A stretch of DNA of 64,000 nucleotides, taken from Neovahlkampfia damariscottae. Lineage: Eukaryota > Heterolobosea > Selenaionea > Neovahlkampfiida > Neovahlkampfiidae. Below the pieces are notes generated by a model that saw only the letters and a list, made by a program, of their open reading frames with translations, did not search any database and was not told where the DNA came from. This document shows positions 1-9,547 of the stretch, piece after piece (positions within the stretch are counted from its first letter, which is position 1; the number at the start of each line of letters is the position of its first letter). The stretch covers positions 1 through 64,000 of the forward strand of contig JABLTG010000025.1 in NCBI GenBank assembly GCA_016618085.1. The letters are read 5' to 3'. Position numbers and translations under genes: made by a program.

Positions 1-5
1 TTATA

Positions 6-938
6 ATGTCTGAATTACTTTCCAAAAACATTAAAAAAAGATTAAATATAAATGAGAAAGAGTCCAAACATGTTCAAGATTTGATGAAGGGAGTAAAAAA
101 GGATAAGGCGATAAATACACCGCACCATACTGCAATTGAAAGAGATTCTATTCATCAGTTAGATTTATTATTTTTACCTTATGACAACAAGCAGAAGTAT
201 GCATTAACAGTAATTGATGTATTTTCAAGGCATGCAGATGCTGAGCCAATCTCTACAAAAACGCCGGATAAAATAGTTGAAGCATTGAAAAAGATATATG
301 AACGAAAATATCTCAAAATACCAAGAGATTTTTTGCAAGTTGATAGTGGCTCAGAATTTACAGGTGCTTTTATTAAATTTGCAAAAGAAAATAAAATTGG
401 AATTCGTAGAGCTTTGCCAAATCGTCATAGGACACAAGCAGTAATTGAGAGTTTCAATGGTATTCTTGGCAAAATAATATTTGAATTACAAACTATTGAA
501 GAATTAAAAAATAAACAAACCAATAGGAAATGGGTGTCCAATTTGCCTCTGATTATTGAAGAATACAACAAACAAATTGATGAAAAGAGACCAAGAAAAC
601 CAGAAACAAAGCCAGAAAAATGTCAAGGAGATGCATGTAAATTATTAGAAACTGGTGATAAAGTAAGAGTAGCTCTGGATTACCCAATAAATCCAGCAAC
701 AGGAAAAAAATTGGATTCAAAATTCAGAAAAACAGATATTAGATGGAGTGAGGAACTCCACGAAATTGAAAATATTATATTGGCACCAAATCAGCCTCCA
801 TTATATCAATTAAAAGGAATTTCTGCAAATTACACAAAAAATCAATTAAGAAAGGTAGAAACACCGAAAATTGAAATTAAAGACGGTCAAAAATATATAG
901 GGGCAACCATTGTTAAATCCAGAAAAAAAAATATATAG
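6..938 (+). CDS. rve-type (DDE) integrase of the virus-like element
   Basis: This is a 310-residue retroviral-type integrase, the enzyme that inserts element DNA into the genome. The core begins near residue 50 with a D in 'HQLDLLFLPYD', followed by 'VIDVFSRHADAEP', a second acidic position in 'LQVDSGSEFTGAF', and the E in 'AVIESFNGILGKI', giving the D, D-35-E layout. The C-terminal part ('GDKVRVALDYPINP' onward) looks like the SH3-like tail of Polinton-type integrases. No intron is seen. The ATG lies 6 bases into the window, so a longer N-terminus with a zinc-binding region could lie outside. An LTR-element integrase is the alternative. The neighbouring D5-type helicase favours a Polinton-like source. 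Confidence 0.8.
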   Translation: MSELLSKNIKKRLNINEKESKHVQDLMKGVKKDKAINTPHHTAIERDSIHQLDLLFLPYDNKQKYALTVIDVFSRHADAEPISTKTPDKIVEALKKIYERKYLKIPRDFLQVDSGSEFTGAFIKFAKENKIGIRRALPNRHRTQAVIESFNGILGKIIFELQTIEELKNKQTNRKWVSNLPLIIEEYNKQIDEKRPRKPETKPEKCQGDACKLLETGDKVRVALDYPINPATGKKLDSKFRKTDIRWSEELHEIENIILAPNQPPLYQLKGISANYTKNQLRKVETPKIEIKDGQKYIGATIVKSRKKNI

Positions 939-950
939 ATTTTTAAATTA

Positions 951-993
951 AAAAACTACTTAAAAAAATATCTCAATATATAATATATAGAAA
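951..993 (+). promoter_or_regulatory. AT-rich element promoter signature before the helicase gene
   Basis: The stretch holds CTACTTAAAAAAATA followed by ATATATAATATATAG just before the helicase ATG. It resembles the signatures before the GIY-YIG gene and the two small coiled-coil genes. No CCAAT box is present. A role as promoter is inferred from the repeated position. Confidence 0.45.
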
Positions 994-2661
994 ATGTTAT
1001 CAAAAGATATTAAATTTGTTAAAGAAGATTTATTAAGTTATGAAGAATTAAAAAAGGTTATTACAGAGAAAATAGCAATCAATAAAGCCAAAATAATATC
1101 TTCAAAATTGAACAAAACATTAATAATCCAAGGAAACGAATTTTACTTATATGACAGAGAATTAAGATTGTATAAAAAACAAACTTACAAAGATAAGGAA
1201 CAATGTAATAATGGAGTAATTTATATTGTATCTTTGTTGATAAAAGAGTCTTATGAAAATTTAGAAGAAGTTTCCAAAGACAATTTGGAAGGTTATAAAA
1301 AAGGTTTTGAAACAATTTTCCAAAATGGAAGTATTTTAAAATATTTTCCTCAATTGAAAGTTGAATTAACAAATACAAAGAATTTTGATGAACAACATAT
1401 AAATGAAATTCACTTTTTGAATGGATATTTTGATTTAAAAAATGGAGAATTTAAAGAAAGAGAAGAATATTGCAAAATTACAGATTGTATTCACAGAAAT
1501 TATGAAAAACCAAAGAAAAAATCAATGGAAAAAGTGAAAGAATTAATAAGTATGATATATCCAAATAAAGATGACAAAAATTATTTAATGATGACAATAG
1601 CAACTGCATTATGTGGAATTGCAACAATGGACCAGTCAATTTTATTTCTTTTGGGTAAAGGTTCATCAGGAAAATCAACTGTAATGAAAATGTTAAAAAA
1701 TTCAATTGGAATGTATTTTGTTGAATTAAAATCTGATACTTTTGTGATGGGAAATCAAAAAGCGGATAAAATATTGAATACTTTACTGGAAAAACCACAC
1801 GCAAGATTAATTTGGGTGAATGAATTAGCAGATAAAAAAATGGACGATTCATTATTCAAATCTGTATGTGAAGGAACAGCTCAAACCACAAGATTATTTC
1901 AAGATGGAGTGACAGAAATTCAAATGAATGCTTTGATTATGATTACAGCAAATACATTTCCAAGCATTAAAATAGATTCTGGAGTTGTTCGCCGTATTAA
2001 ATCACACACTCACATGTCTGAATTTGTTGATGAAGAAAATAAAATTGACAAAGAAAATAATATTTATTTGAAAGATAAATATTTAGAAGAAAAAATGAGA
2101 GATATTGAAATGTCAAATGCATTTTTAAAATATATTGCAAATTATGCAAAGAAATATTATAAAGGAATAAGATATGAATCAACACAAAATTTTAAAGATA
2201 CAAAAGAATGTATTACAAGTTCAAATGATACAATTCAAGATTATATTGATGTAAATTTAATTATTACAGAAGACGAAAAAGATAGAATTGGAAGGGATGA
2301 AATGATACAAAATTTTAAATTAACAAATCCAAAATCTTTGATTACTTGTATGCAATTAATTAACAGTTTAAAAGATAAGGGTATTAGATATGAAGGAACA
2401 TTCAGATACAAAAAATTGAAAGGTTGTTATCTTGGTGTAAAATTCAGTGAAAACAATGAATCAGATTCTGAAAGTGAAGATAAACCAGATTATAAAACCA
2501 AATATGATGATTTATTAAAAAAATATCAAGAACTTGAAAAGAAATATAATCAATTAAAAATTAAACCAAAAATTATTGAAGACATCCAAAAAGAAAGTAA
2601 AAAGAAAACCAAAAATGTTGAAAAAGAAGATGAAGAACCTTTAATTGTTGATTTTTTATGA
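994..2661 (+). CDS. D5-type superfamily 3 helicase (viral replication helicase)
   Basis: This 555-residue protein matches the C-terminal helicase half of D5/P4-type primase-helicases. The Walker A motif is 'GKGSSGKST' near residue 222. It is followed by an acidic Walker B-like 'RLIWVNELAD' and by the SF3 motif C region 'ALIMITANTFPSI', then 'DSGVVRRIKSHTH', the usual arginine-rich sensor stretch. An N-terminal primase domain is not recognisable in the first 150 residues. The C-terminus is charged and probably coiled-coil. Proteins of this family unwind DNA at viral origins as hexamers. It follows the integrase by 55 bases on the same strand, is intron-free and looks whole. Confidence 0.85.
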   Translation: MLSKDIKFVKEDLLSYEELKKVITEKIAINKAKIISSKLNKTLIIQGNEFYLYDRELRLYKKQTYKDKEQCNNGVIYIVSLLIKESYENLEEVSKDNLEGYKKGFETIFQNGSILKYFPQLKVELTNTKNFDEQHINEIHFLNGYFDLKNGEFKEREEYCKITDCIHRNYEKPKKKSMEKVKELISMIYPNKDDKNYLMMTIATALCGIATMDQSILFLLGKGSSGKSTVMKMLKNSIGMYFVELKSDTFVMGNQKADKILNTLLEKPHARLIWVNELADKKMDDSLFKSVCEGTAQTTRLFQDGVTEIQMNALIMITANTFPSIKIDSGVVRRIKSHTHMSEFVDEENKIDKENNIYLKDKYLEEKMRDIEMSNAFLKYIANYAKKYYKGIRYESTQNFKDTKECITSSNDTIQDYIDVNLIITEDEKDRIGRDEMIQNFKLTNPKSLITCMQLINSLKDKGIRYEGTFRYKKLKGCYLGVKFSENNESDSESEDKPDYKTKYDDLLKKYQELEKKYNQLKIKPKIIEDIQKESKKKTKNVEKEDEEPLIVDFL

Positions 2662-2689
2662 ATTTCAAATTTAGATTAGAAATGAGTTG

Positions 2690-3116
2690 ATTGGACAAAA
2701 ATGCTTTTCAGTTTCCAATAAACAGATTTTTTTAAATGCAAAATTTGATTGGACCATTAGCAGCATGGATGAAATTGATTTTTCCTGAGGTTGGGCAGAC
2801 TCAAGAGAGGAATGTATTAAAATTCTCAGAGATTTTTTAAACAGAGACTATGACGGGAATGGTAACCTTGTCCGTGTTGAAGTAGATGAATTTATTTCAA
2901 TTGTTGAAAAAATTAAAAATGAATTAGAAAATCCTAAAGGTAAATACTCTCAAATACAACATTGGGATAAAGAATTTCAAGTTTTGTTCTTCTTTTTAAT
3001 AAAATATCGTCCGACTATTATTGAAGATGATAAGAATAAGGATAAGAAAGAAAAGGTTGATAAACTTTTAAATTACTTGACTGAAAAAATTGAAATAAAT
3101 TTTTCTTTTGAATAAT
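2690..3116 (+). other. Decayed coding stretch of the virus-like element
   Basis: Composition and patches of open frame suggest a former gene between the helicase and the GIY-YIG gene. The last part is rich in charged residues ('FISIVEKIKNELENP'). I do not recognise the family. No intact frame with a convincing start is present, so I treat it as a fossil part of the element. Confidence 0.35.
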
Positions 3117-3118
3117 TT

Positions 3119-3180
3119 TAATTTTAAAAAAAATACTTAAAAAAATAAAAATATAGTAATAATACTTAAAGATTAAATTT
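3119..3180 (+). promoter_or_regulatory. AT-rich element promoter signature before the GIY-YIG gene
   Basis: ATACTTAAAAAAATAAAA is followed by ATATAGTAATAATACTT, the clearest plus-strand copy of the signature. The same two blocks, in the same order, stand before the small minus-strand genes at 10.7-11.3 kb. This links the GIY-YIG gene to the same element. Confidence 0.5.
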
Positions 3181-3210
3181 TAATAAATACTAAGTTAAAA
3201 AAAGTTAAAA

Positions 3211-3426
3211 ATGGTTATTGACTATTCAAAGGCAAAAATATATAAAATAGTTTGTAATATAACTGGTTTAATATATGTGGGTGCAACATGTAAGCCTAGA
3301 TTATGCCAACGATTAAATCAACATGCTCAAGATTTTAAACGTTTTAAAAATGGAAAGTGTAGATATGTAACATCATTTAAAGTCCTTGAAAATAATAATT
3401 ATTTCATGTTAAGTGGTGTTTTATGA
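3211..3426 (+). pseudogene. GIY-YIG endonuclease, cut by a transposon insertion
   Basis: The first 60 codons hold a GIY-YIG nuclease start: 'AKIYKIVCNITGLIYVGAT' supplies the paired K-I-Y and Y-V-G strands, and 'RLCQRLNQHAQDFKRF' supplies the R and H of the second motif. Members of this family are common in large DNA viruses and virophage-like elements as homing-type nucleases. The last codons of the frame are already transposon sequence, so the gene was interrupted by the DNA transposon that starts at about 3418. I did not recognise its remaining portion on the far side of the insert. Confidence 0.65.
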
Positions 3427-3545
3427 TAAAGTGTAGCGTTTTATGATGAAAACTGGTATTACTCAATACAAGTCATGTTAATCATAAAACACTTTCAACT
3501 ATCTTAAACGCTATGATTTACGATAAAACAAGACATTTTATAAAA
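3418..3545. repeat. Left subterminal repeats of the transposon
   Basis: GTTTTATGATAAAGTGTAG is followed at once by CGTTTTATGATGAAAAC, and then by ATCATAAAACACTTTC and TTACGATAAAACAAG in the other orientation. Iterated motifs of this kind at transposon ends often bind transposase, but that is inference here. Confidence 0.6.
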
Positions 3546-3572
3546 ATAAAAAATTAATCGATAAAAAAGAGT

Positions 3573-4745
3573 TTATTCTCGAGTTCTTCTCTTCTTTTGA
3601 TTGTACTTGTCATTTCTTTCCTTTTGTTTTCTCTTTTTTGAAATGCCTTCTTGAGCGTAGCTATCAAGAACACCTTTGTAATAAATGCCATCTTCATTTC
3701 TCAATGGATACTTGATGATGTGATAATTTGTGAGGGCTGAACAAATTTGAAAGATGGTAGAATACATATTTTCATCCCATTTGAACTTTACTTCCATAAT
3801 CTTAAAAAGTTTCTTCATTCTTCCATAGAAATTCTCACAAATGATACGGTTCTTGGCAATCTTTTTGTTTCTTGTTTGATCTTCTCTTGAAAGTGTCTTT
3901 CCTTTATTTGGAAGAATAGCTCTAATTAATTCTACTGCCCCTTGATATCCTTTGTCTGCCATCAAAGCCCAGTGTTTTGGATACTTAGTTTTTAGTTCAC
4001 CATTGTCCACCACACTATTGTCCAATCCTTTCTTTTCCAAGAAGTCTTTGTACGTATCCACGTTATCCTTGAAAATAGTAAAATCATGAACTGAACCACC
4101 ATATAAATCACTAACAAATACTGCCAACCCATTTGGCAAATGAGCTACTTCGGTTTTGAATCCATAAGCATGGTGCTTACCGGAGAAATAATATTGTGCC
4201 TCTTTGAAGAGCATTTTGGGTCTGATTCTTGTTTGAAATGTTACATCCACCACTAATCCAACTTCTGGGTAATCATCCAATTGAATATCTTTCTTTACTT
4301 GCTCACCCTTGAACATTAGAATAAGTAAAGCTTCTGTTAATGGTTCTTTGATTTTTTCTAATGTTTTATGAACAGAATTGGTGATAACATTCTTTTTTAA
4401 ACCATAAGTAACAGCGAATTTATCCCATGATTCATAATGCTTCAACATCACCAACGTAAAAAAGAAAGAATCTAAAGGTCCTATTTCTGGTTTCTTTCCT
4501 CTTCCTTGTACTTTGAGATTCTGTTCTACCAATGAATAAAGCTCTAAAAACTCGCTGATAAAAAATCCTGTCATGGTCTTCACTGCTTCTGTTCCTTCTT
4601 CTGCAAATTTGGAGTAATGTTTACTTTCTTCTTCGTCCAGTTCAGATTGTGAAGAATATTCTTCTACTATTTGTTTTATCTTTTCTTCTTTATCTTTTTC
4701 AAAGTTCTTATAGTTCTCAAGTATGTTCTTAGTGTTTCCAGACAT
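3573..4745 (-). CDS. DDE superfamily (DDE_4-like) transposase
   Basis: This 390-residue transposase has an acidic N-terminal region, a helix-turn-helix-like stretch near residues 105-150 ('YESWDKFAVTYGLKKNVI'), and then a DDE_4-type nuclease core. Core motifs are 'GLVVDVTFQTRIRP' (first D), 'GGSVHDFTIFKDN', 'LMADKGYQG' (second D, with the typical DKGYxG) and 'IICENFYGRMKKLF' (the catalytic E in the usual ENxxGRxK context). The frame is unbroken and ends in a basic tail. It resembles transposases of the Harbinger/IS5-like group. It reads toward the left end of the transposon, and no CCAAT box precedes it. Confidence 0.85.
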   Translation of the reverse strand: MSGNTKNILENYKNFEKDKEEKIKQIVEEYSSQSELDEEESKHYSKFAEEGTEAVKTMTGFFISEFLELYSLVEQNLKVQGRGKKPEIGPLDSFFFTLVMLKHYESWDKFAVTYGLKKNVITNSVHKTLEKIKEPLTEALLILMFKGEQVKKDIQLDDYPEVGLVVDVTFQTRIRPKMLFKEAQYYFSGKHHAYGFKTEVAHLPNGLAVFVSDLYGGSVHDFTIFKDNVDTYKDFLEKKGLDNSVVDNGELKTKYPKHWALMADKGYQGAVELIRAILPNKGKTLSREDQTRNKKIAKNRIICENFYGRMKKLFKIMEVKFKWDENMYSTIFQICSALTNYHIIKYPLRNEDGIYYKGVLDSYAQEGISKKRKQKERNDKYNQKKRRTRE

Positions 4746-4866
4746 GCTGTATTTGAGTCATCTTGGTGAGTTTTTATAGGTCAATTTTCTTTGCATAGAG
4801 TGGGCTTATGTATGTTTCAAATGGTTTAAATAAAACAAAAACATTGATTAATTTTTTTCAAAAAAA

Positions 4867-5163
4867 ATGGAACATACAGATAATCTGCAACACGTTGTTG
4901 TTCATTATTCATTTAAAAATCAAGGAAAGAATAGAATTGGCACAACATTTCCAGAAATAGATATCTTTAGTGATTATCTTTTGGCATTTAACTTCATTGC
5001 AAATCACCCAGACAAAAAAAAAATGAAGTTCATTGAAATTTCGACACTTCTGTGTGTTTCAAAATCTGGAGTGTTACATGACGAGACATTTATATTTTTT
5101 CGCTTCAACATTGACGATGAAAATGAAAATTTGAATGTTCATTTAAAAACTTTATTACCATAA
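4867..5163 (+). CDS. Small uncharacterised protein within the transposon
   Basis: This is a 98-residue open frame starting with ATG, lying between the transposase and the helicase-OTU gene and opposite to both in strand. It has no signal peptide or membrane segment. It carries 'VVVHYSFKNQGKNRIGTTF' near the start and an acidic C-terminal part ('FNIDDENENLNVHLKTLLP'). I do not recognise the family. The spacing (it ends 9 bases before the stop of the opposite gene) and protein-like composition support a real gene. It may be transposon cargo. Confidence 0.4.
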   Translation: MEHTDNLQHVVVHYSFKNQGKNRIGTTFPEIDIFSDYLLAFNFIANHPDKKKMKFIEISTLLCVSKSGVLHDETFIFFRFNIDDENENLNVHLKTLLP

Positions 5164-5171
5164 AATTTGGA

Positions 5172-7080
5172 CTATTCTTCTTCCATGAGATCAATGTCTT
5201 TTACCGAATCATAATGAATACCATTATAACAAATAGTAATGGAGTGCGAAGAAAATTCCTCTGGAACTATTTTTGTATTTTGTCCAGTATAATTAATGAT
5301 GACTATTGTAATATTTTTAAGGTCAGCATAAGCTTGAAGAGTCAAGTTGTCACCCAGACATTTGAATTTCCATTGGATAATTCCAAACAAAAACGTTCAA
5401 ATGTATCACATACTTCATCTGGAACAAAAAAATTTTGATATTTGTCTCTATTTCTCCATAGATGTTCTGAGATTGATTTTCTGATTCTCAATCCAACTTC
5501 TTTTAAATCATTTACTTCCAATTTTGGATTTTCTTGTTGTGCTATAGAAGCAAATTGACAATGTCCATCTCCTGGTATCTTCACTCTCTCCATTTGAAAT
5601 AATTTTAAACATTTGTCCAAACTAATGTCATTTTCTGGGAGATATTCATCAAAGTTTTTAGATTTTTTTTCGAGTTTCGCTATCTTTGGATTGAATTTAT
5701 TTGTCTCTTCATCAATTTTTTGTTGATACGCATTTAAATACTTTGATAATTGTTCTTCTTTCTTGAAACTTTCTATGTTTTTTTGTTGCTTAAAATAGAC
5801 ATCTGTGATTACTTTTGCTGTGAGGCTATCTTTTTCTCCTTCGTTTCTGTCATATCTTAAAGCTCTTCCAACAAATTGATCAAAAGTAGGAACATTTTTC
5901 CCAATCTTTCTAGCTATTCCAACAATGGAGACTGGCTGATAATTATATCCTTCCAATAAACTTTGAACTAATATCATTAATTGCACATTTCCTTTCTCAA
6001 AGATTTTTTTTATCATCTTTCTTTCATTAACTTTGAGTTCAGAGTTATAACAAATTGCATCTATTTCTAAAAATTTTTTTGCGATTTCTTTTGCTCTCTT
6101 TGCTTCATCAATAGATCCCACAATCAACAAGGCAGCATGACTTCTTTTACTTGGCAATACAATAGATTCAATTGATTTTAGTTGTGCTTTTATTTCCCTT
6201 AATATCATGTAAGTTGAAATCTCAGAATCATCAGTCAAATCTTTTGGACTGTTTTCCTTTGTATTTTCTTTTGTGGGTAAAAGGATCCATTCAATTTCAC
6301 GAATTATACCTAAATTTGTTGCAGCTTCTCTTGTCATATTGAATATAACTTTTATATTTTTTTTTGTAACTTCTTTGTCAAACTTTTTGTCTTGCTTGAA
6401 AGGAGTGCCAGTTAAAAAAAGGACATACCCATTTCCAAAATGGTCAACGACAGAATTCCAATATCCAGCTGGATAATGATGCGCTTCGTCTACAATAACC
6501 AAGTCATATGAATCTTTTTCCAAAAGCATCCATTCTGGTGCTCCGCTACTTCTGAATTTTTGTGCATTGAATATGTTTATTTCTGACGTTAATTTTCCAG
6601 ATTTAACAGAACCTAACTTGGTCACAGATGGTAAGTTTTTTGCTCTTTCTTTTGAAATTAAGTCATATTTACAAAATTCAGTTTCTTCAATTTTCTCTCC
6701 ATGTAAATCTTCAAATATTTGATCAGCGATGTTTATTGATGGTGTTAATATCAAAACACGTTTTACTGACATGACTTCAGCAAGAAAGTAAGGGGTTAAA
6801 GCAATAATCAATGATTTTCCGCAGCCCATAGGAATGACAACAACATTCCTTTGTGTTCGCTTTTTTGGTAATTTTCTTTGATTTTGAACAATGCTTCCTT
6901 TTGGTGAGCCCAAACTCTTTTGGAATTCCAAGTGTTTTCCCTCACTTCTTCGCTCAAGTACTCAATTTTTGACTTGTATTTCTTTTCTTCATCATCTTTT
7001 TCCTTTAAAAGTTTGTCTTTTTCTTCTAATTCTTTCTTTAGTCTTTCAATAATTTCTTTATCTGTTTCTCTCTTGCTCAT
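5172..7080 (-). pseudogene. SF2 helicase fused to an OTU domain, broken
   Basis: Read from 7080 leftwards, a charged coiled-coil start leads into a DEAD-like SF2 helicase. The core has 'IPMGCGKS' (Walker A variant), 'LVIVDEAHHYPAGYW' (DEAH box), 'VLFLTGTPFKQDKK' (motif III, TGTP) and 'FDQFVGRALRYDR' (motif VI). An OTU cysteine-protease domain follows, with 'IPGDGHCQFASIA' (D-G-x-C) and the histidine strand 'CYNGIHYDSV'. The frame is interrupted about twice, so it is probably not functional. Unlike the viral genes it has a CCAAT box 20-40 bases before its start (TCCAATCGGAATCATTC on its strand), sharing 15 bases with the box before the F-box gene at 32.6 kb. It lies between the inverted transposon ends, so it may be captured host sequence. 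Confidence 0.6.
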
Positions 7081-7314
7081 TTCTGATAAAAATCTAATTT
7101 AGAATGATTCCGATTGGACAATCTGAATTTATGCAAATTCTGAATTTGATTTTTATCCCGTCACTGAACTTAATTTATTCTTTTGAATTTTGCATATAAA
7201 TAAGAGAACATCTTTTTCATTATTTTGACGACTTTTTTAATTCAAATGGTTCAATTCAACTGAAAACGATTCGTTCATTGTCAGAAGACGACTAGTTATG
7301 AGATTCTTGCTATA

Positions 7315-7510
7315 AGAGCCTCAATAAAATTAAATGACAAATCACACTTTGTGAATAATTTCACATTTTATTGTAAAACATTATACTTTATGATGAAATA
7401 TTACTCATCACAATAAAACACCACACTTTATGAATAAACATGACTTATCATGAATAACACTAGTGATTATAAATAACATTCTACTTTATCATAAAACGTA
7501 ATATTTGATA
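7315..7510. repeat. Right subterminal repeats of the transposon
   Basis: About seven degenerate copies of a motif near ACTTTATNATAAAACA occur at 19-25 base spacing, for example CATTATACTTTATGATGAAA, CACACTTTATGAATAAACAT and CTACTTTATCATAAAACG. Most copies face opposite to the first left-end copy, as expected of subterminal inverted arrays. This stretch has no gene. Confidence 0.6.
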
Positions 7511-7538
7511 AATAACCATAGTATTCCAACTCGACAAC

Positions 7539-7856
7539 TTGTGTTTATCTGTAAGAGATGACCAATTAGAAGTTAGTCTAAATGAAGCGATTAAAAATAA
7601 AGTCATTAAAGATGAACTTACATTAGAGAATTTAGAATTGTTTTATGATGTTTTAAAAAAAGAATTGAAAAAAACAAATTTGACTGAAAAAAGGAAAGAT
7701 GCTTATGAAGAAATAGATGCTCAATTAAAAGTATTAATACCTGATTTAAAGAAAATACAAAAAGAAGAAGACAATGAAGAATATGAAAAAATGAAAAATC
7801 AGATGGACAAGCTGGGGAATGAAAAAATGCAAAAGAAACAATTGCAAATGTATTAA
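7539..7856 (+). pseudogene. Coiled-coil protein fragment of the virus-like element
   Basis: This is an open frame of about 105 codons without a good ATG. It is very rich in K and E with heptad-like spacing ('LELFYDVLKKELKKTNL', 'EDNEEYEKMKNQMDKLG'). It lies directly right of the transposon insertion and just left of the long coiled-coil gene. It is best seen as a fossil piece of the same gene region. Family unknown. Confidence 0.4.
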
Positions 7857-7999
7857 AAAATCAAAAAAATAGAAAGGAATTAAAAAAACTGATTGGGAAA
7901 ACAAAGGCAAAAAAACAATCACAACCATCAACTAAAATTGATGATTCAGATGAAGAAACAATTGGTGTTCCAATAACAAATGATTTAACGAGTCTTGAA

Positions 8000-9529
8000 A
8001 TGTTAATAGAGTATGATAATATTCTTGGAAAAATAAAAAATATTCATGATGGTGCAATAGACGATTGTCATTTATTTGACGATATGATAACAAATTTTGA
8101 AAAAGAAAACGATATTAATAACAAAAAAGATATTGCAGAAAAAATAGGAGAACAAGATTTTGTTATTGAGGAAAAAATTGAAAAAATGGATGGATTGCTC
8201 ACTGAAGTAAATGATAATATTGATAACGTAGTTAAAAGACTCATTACAGATGTCGACGAAATGATATCAAACAATGCTTTTTCTGAAAATGCTCCTAAAA
8301 GTATGTCAGTCCCTAATGAAATTATAGATTTTGTGGATGAATTTCCAAAAATTATTAAAATACCTGTTGCAACTGGGGGACAGAAAAAACAACATAAAGA
8401 ACACTTAAATTTCATTAAAAATGTATTGCAAAATTTTAGAAGAGACTATTATGAACCTGTAAATCTTGCTTTTGAAAAATTAAAGTTAGTATTTGAAAAA
8501 AGAAGAAATGATATGGTTCAATACGTTAAAGAAGATGATAATGACAACAAAAAACCGAAATTTGAACCGGAAACAAAACTGACAGAAAATGATTTAAAAA
8601 ATATCAAAGAAACTTTACCAAAAGAAGATTTAATAAAAGTTATTATGAGAAGACATCCAAGTCTTAAAAAAGAAGATTTAAATAGTATGTCTGTTGAAGA
8701 TTTAATACAAATAAGTCATCAATTAGGAGTGAATTTATTGGATTTAAATATTTTAAAAGTCCCAAAAAATGCAACAAAAGAGGAAAAAGAATTGATTGAA
8801 AATCTTGAAAATATTAGAAGACAAAGAGAAGTTGAAGCAGAATTTAAAAAATTAAAATCACAAATTGATAATGATGAAGTGAAATCAGAAAAAGAAAGAA
8901 CTGACCAAAATTTAAAAACTGCCGCAAAATCTTTGATTAAAAAACCAACATACAAACCGGATAGAGTGAATACAAAAAAAATGGAAAATAAAAAACCAAA
9001 AGATGAAAAAAAAATTGAAAGAGCAGTTGCAAAGATATTAAAAGATGACACTCCAGTTATTAAATTAAATGATGAACAAATTCAAGGAATGGGAAAAATG
9101 AAAAAATCAAACCCTTATATGGAATTCTTAAAAGATTTTAGAAAGAAAAATGCAGGTATGTATGATAACAAAGAAATGCTAAAACAAGAAGGAAATGCTT
9201 GGAATATGTTAAAGGGAGGTTGTGGTTGTCAAATAGACATTGAAGGTGGTTCATCAATGAAAAAATCAAAAGATAACAGAAGAATGAATTACCAAGACGA
9301 GAAAAAATTGGATTGGAAAATTGCAAGTAATATTGAACCCGAAGAACAAGATGGAATTTATGATTTTCCAAATGAATTCAAAGATGAAAAACAAGGTTTC
9401 ATACCTACTATGGAGGTTGAAAATAATTTAGCTAACAGAATGAAACAAAATATTAGAAATCCAAATGAAGGAGAAAGAAAGTTAGCATTATTAATGCATC
9501 AAAGAATAAAAAAACAATTGGGAAATTAA
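8000..9529 (+). CDS. Long charged coiled-coil protein of the virus-like element, structural-type
   Basis: The frame encodes 509 residues with no intron and no recognised enzyme domain. It is mostly helical and charged, with a compact helical segment near residues 195-255 ('VIMRRHPSLKKEDLNSMS'). The C-terminal third holds 'NMLKGGCGCQIDIEGGSS', two GG steps like the cleavage sites used by adenovirus- and asfarvirus-type maturation proteases. This suggests, but does not show, a processed virion or scaffold protein. It is followed after 18 bases by the NCQxF protein on the same strand. The element as a whole is broken and this gene region is part of that. A non-structural coiled-coil role is possible. 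Confidence 0.5.
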   Translation: MLIEYDNILGKIKNIHDGAIDDCHLFDDMITNFEKENDINNKKDIAEKIGEQDFVIEEKIEKMDGLLTEVNDNIDNVVKRLITDVDEMISNNAFSENAPKSMSVPNEIIDFVDEFPKIIKIPVATGGQKKQHKEHLNFIKNVLQNFRRDYYEPVNLAFEKLKLVFEKRRNDMVQYVKEDDNDNKKPKFEPETKLTENDLKNIKETLPKEDLIKVIMRRHPSLKKEDLNSMSVEDLIQISHQLGVNLLDLNILKVPKNATKEEKELIENLENIRRQREVEAEFKKLKSQIDNDEVKSEKERTDQNLKTAAKSLIKKPTYKPDRVNTKKMENKKPKDEKKIERAVAKILKDDTPVIKLNDEQIQGMGKMKKSNPYMEFLKDFRKKNAGMYDNKEMLKQEGNAWNMLKGGCGCQIDIEGGSSMKKSKDNRRMNYQDEKKLDWKIASNIEPEEQDGIYDFPNEFKDEKQGFIPTMEVENNLANRMKQNIRNPNEGERKLALLMHQRIKKQLGN

Positions 9530-9547
9530 TATATATATTAATTATAT

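Larger units (their letters stand above)
3418..7498. mobile_element. DDE DNA transposon with inverted ends and a helicase-OTU gene
   Basis: The outer ends match in inverted orientation: GTTTTATGATAAAGTGTAG at 3418-3436 against CTACTTTATCATAAAAC at 7481-7497. Both ends continue inward into degenerate copies of the same roughly 20-base motif. Inside lie a minus-strand DDE_4-like transposase near the left end, a small plus-strand frame, and a minus-strand SF2 helicase-OTU gene near the right end. The element sits inside a GIY-YIG gene of the virus-like element. The target-site duplication was not established. The helicase-OTU gene may be cargo, or may belong to an older layer. Confidence 0.55.
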
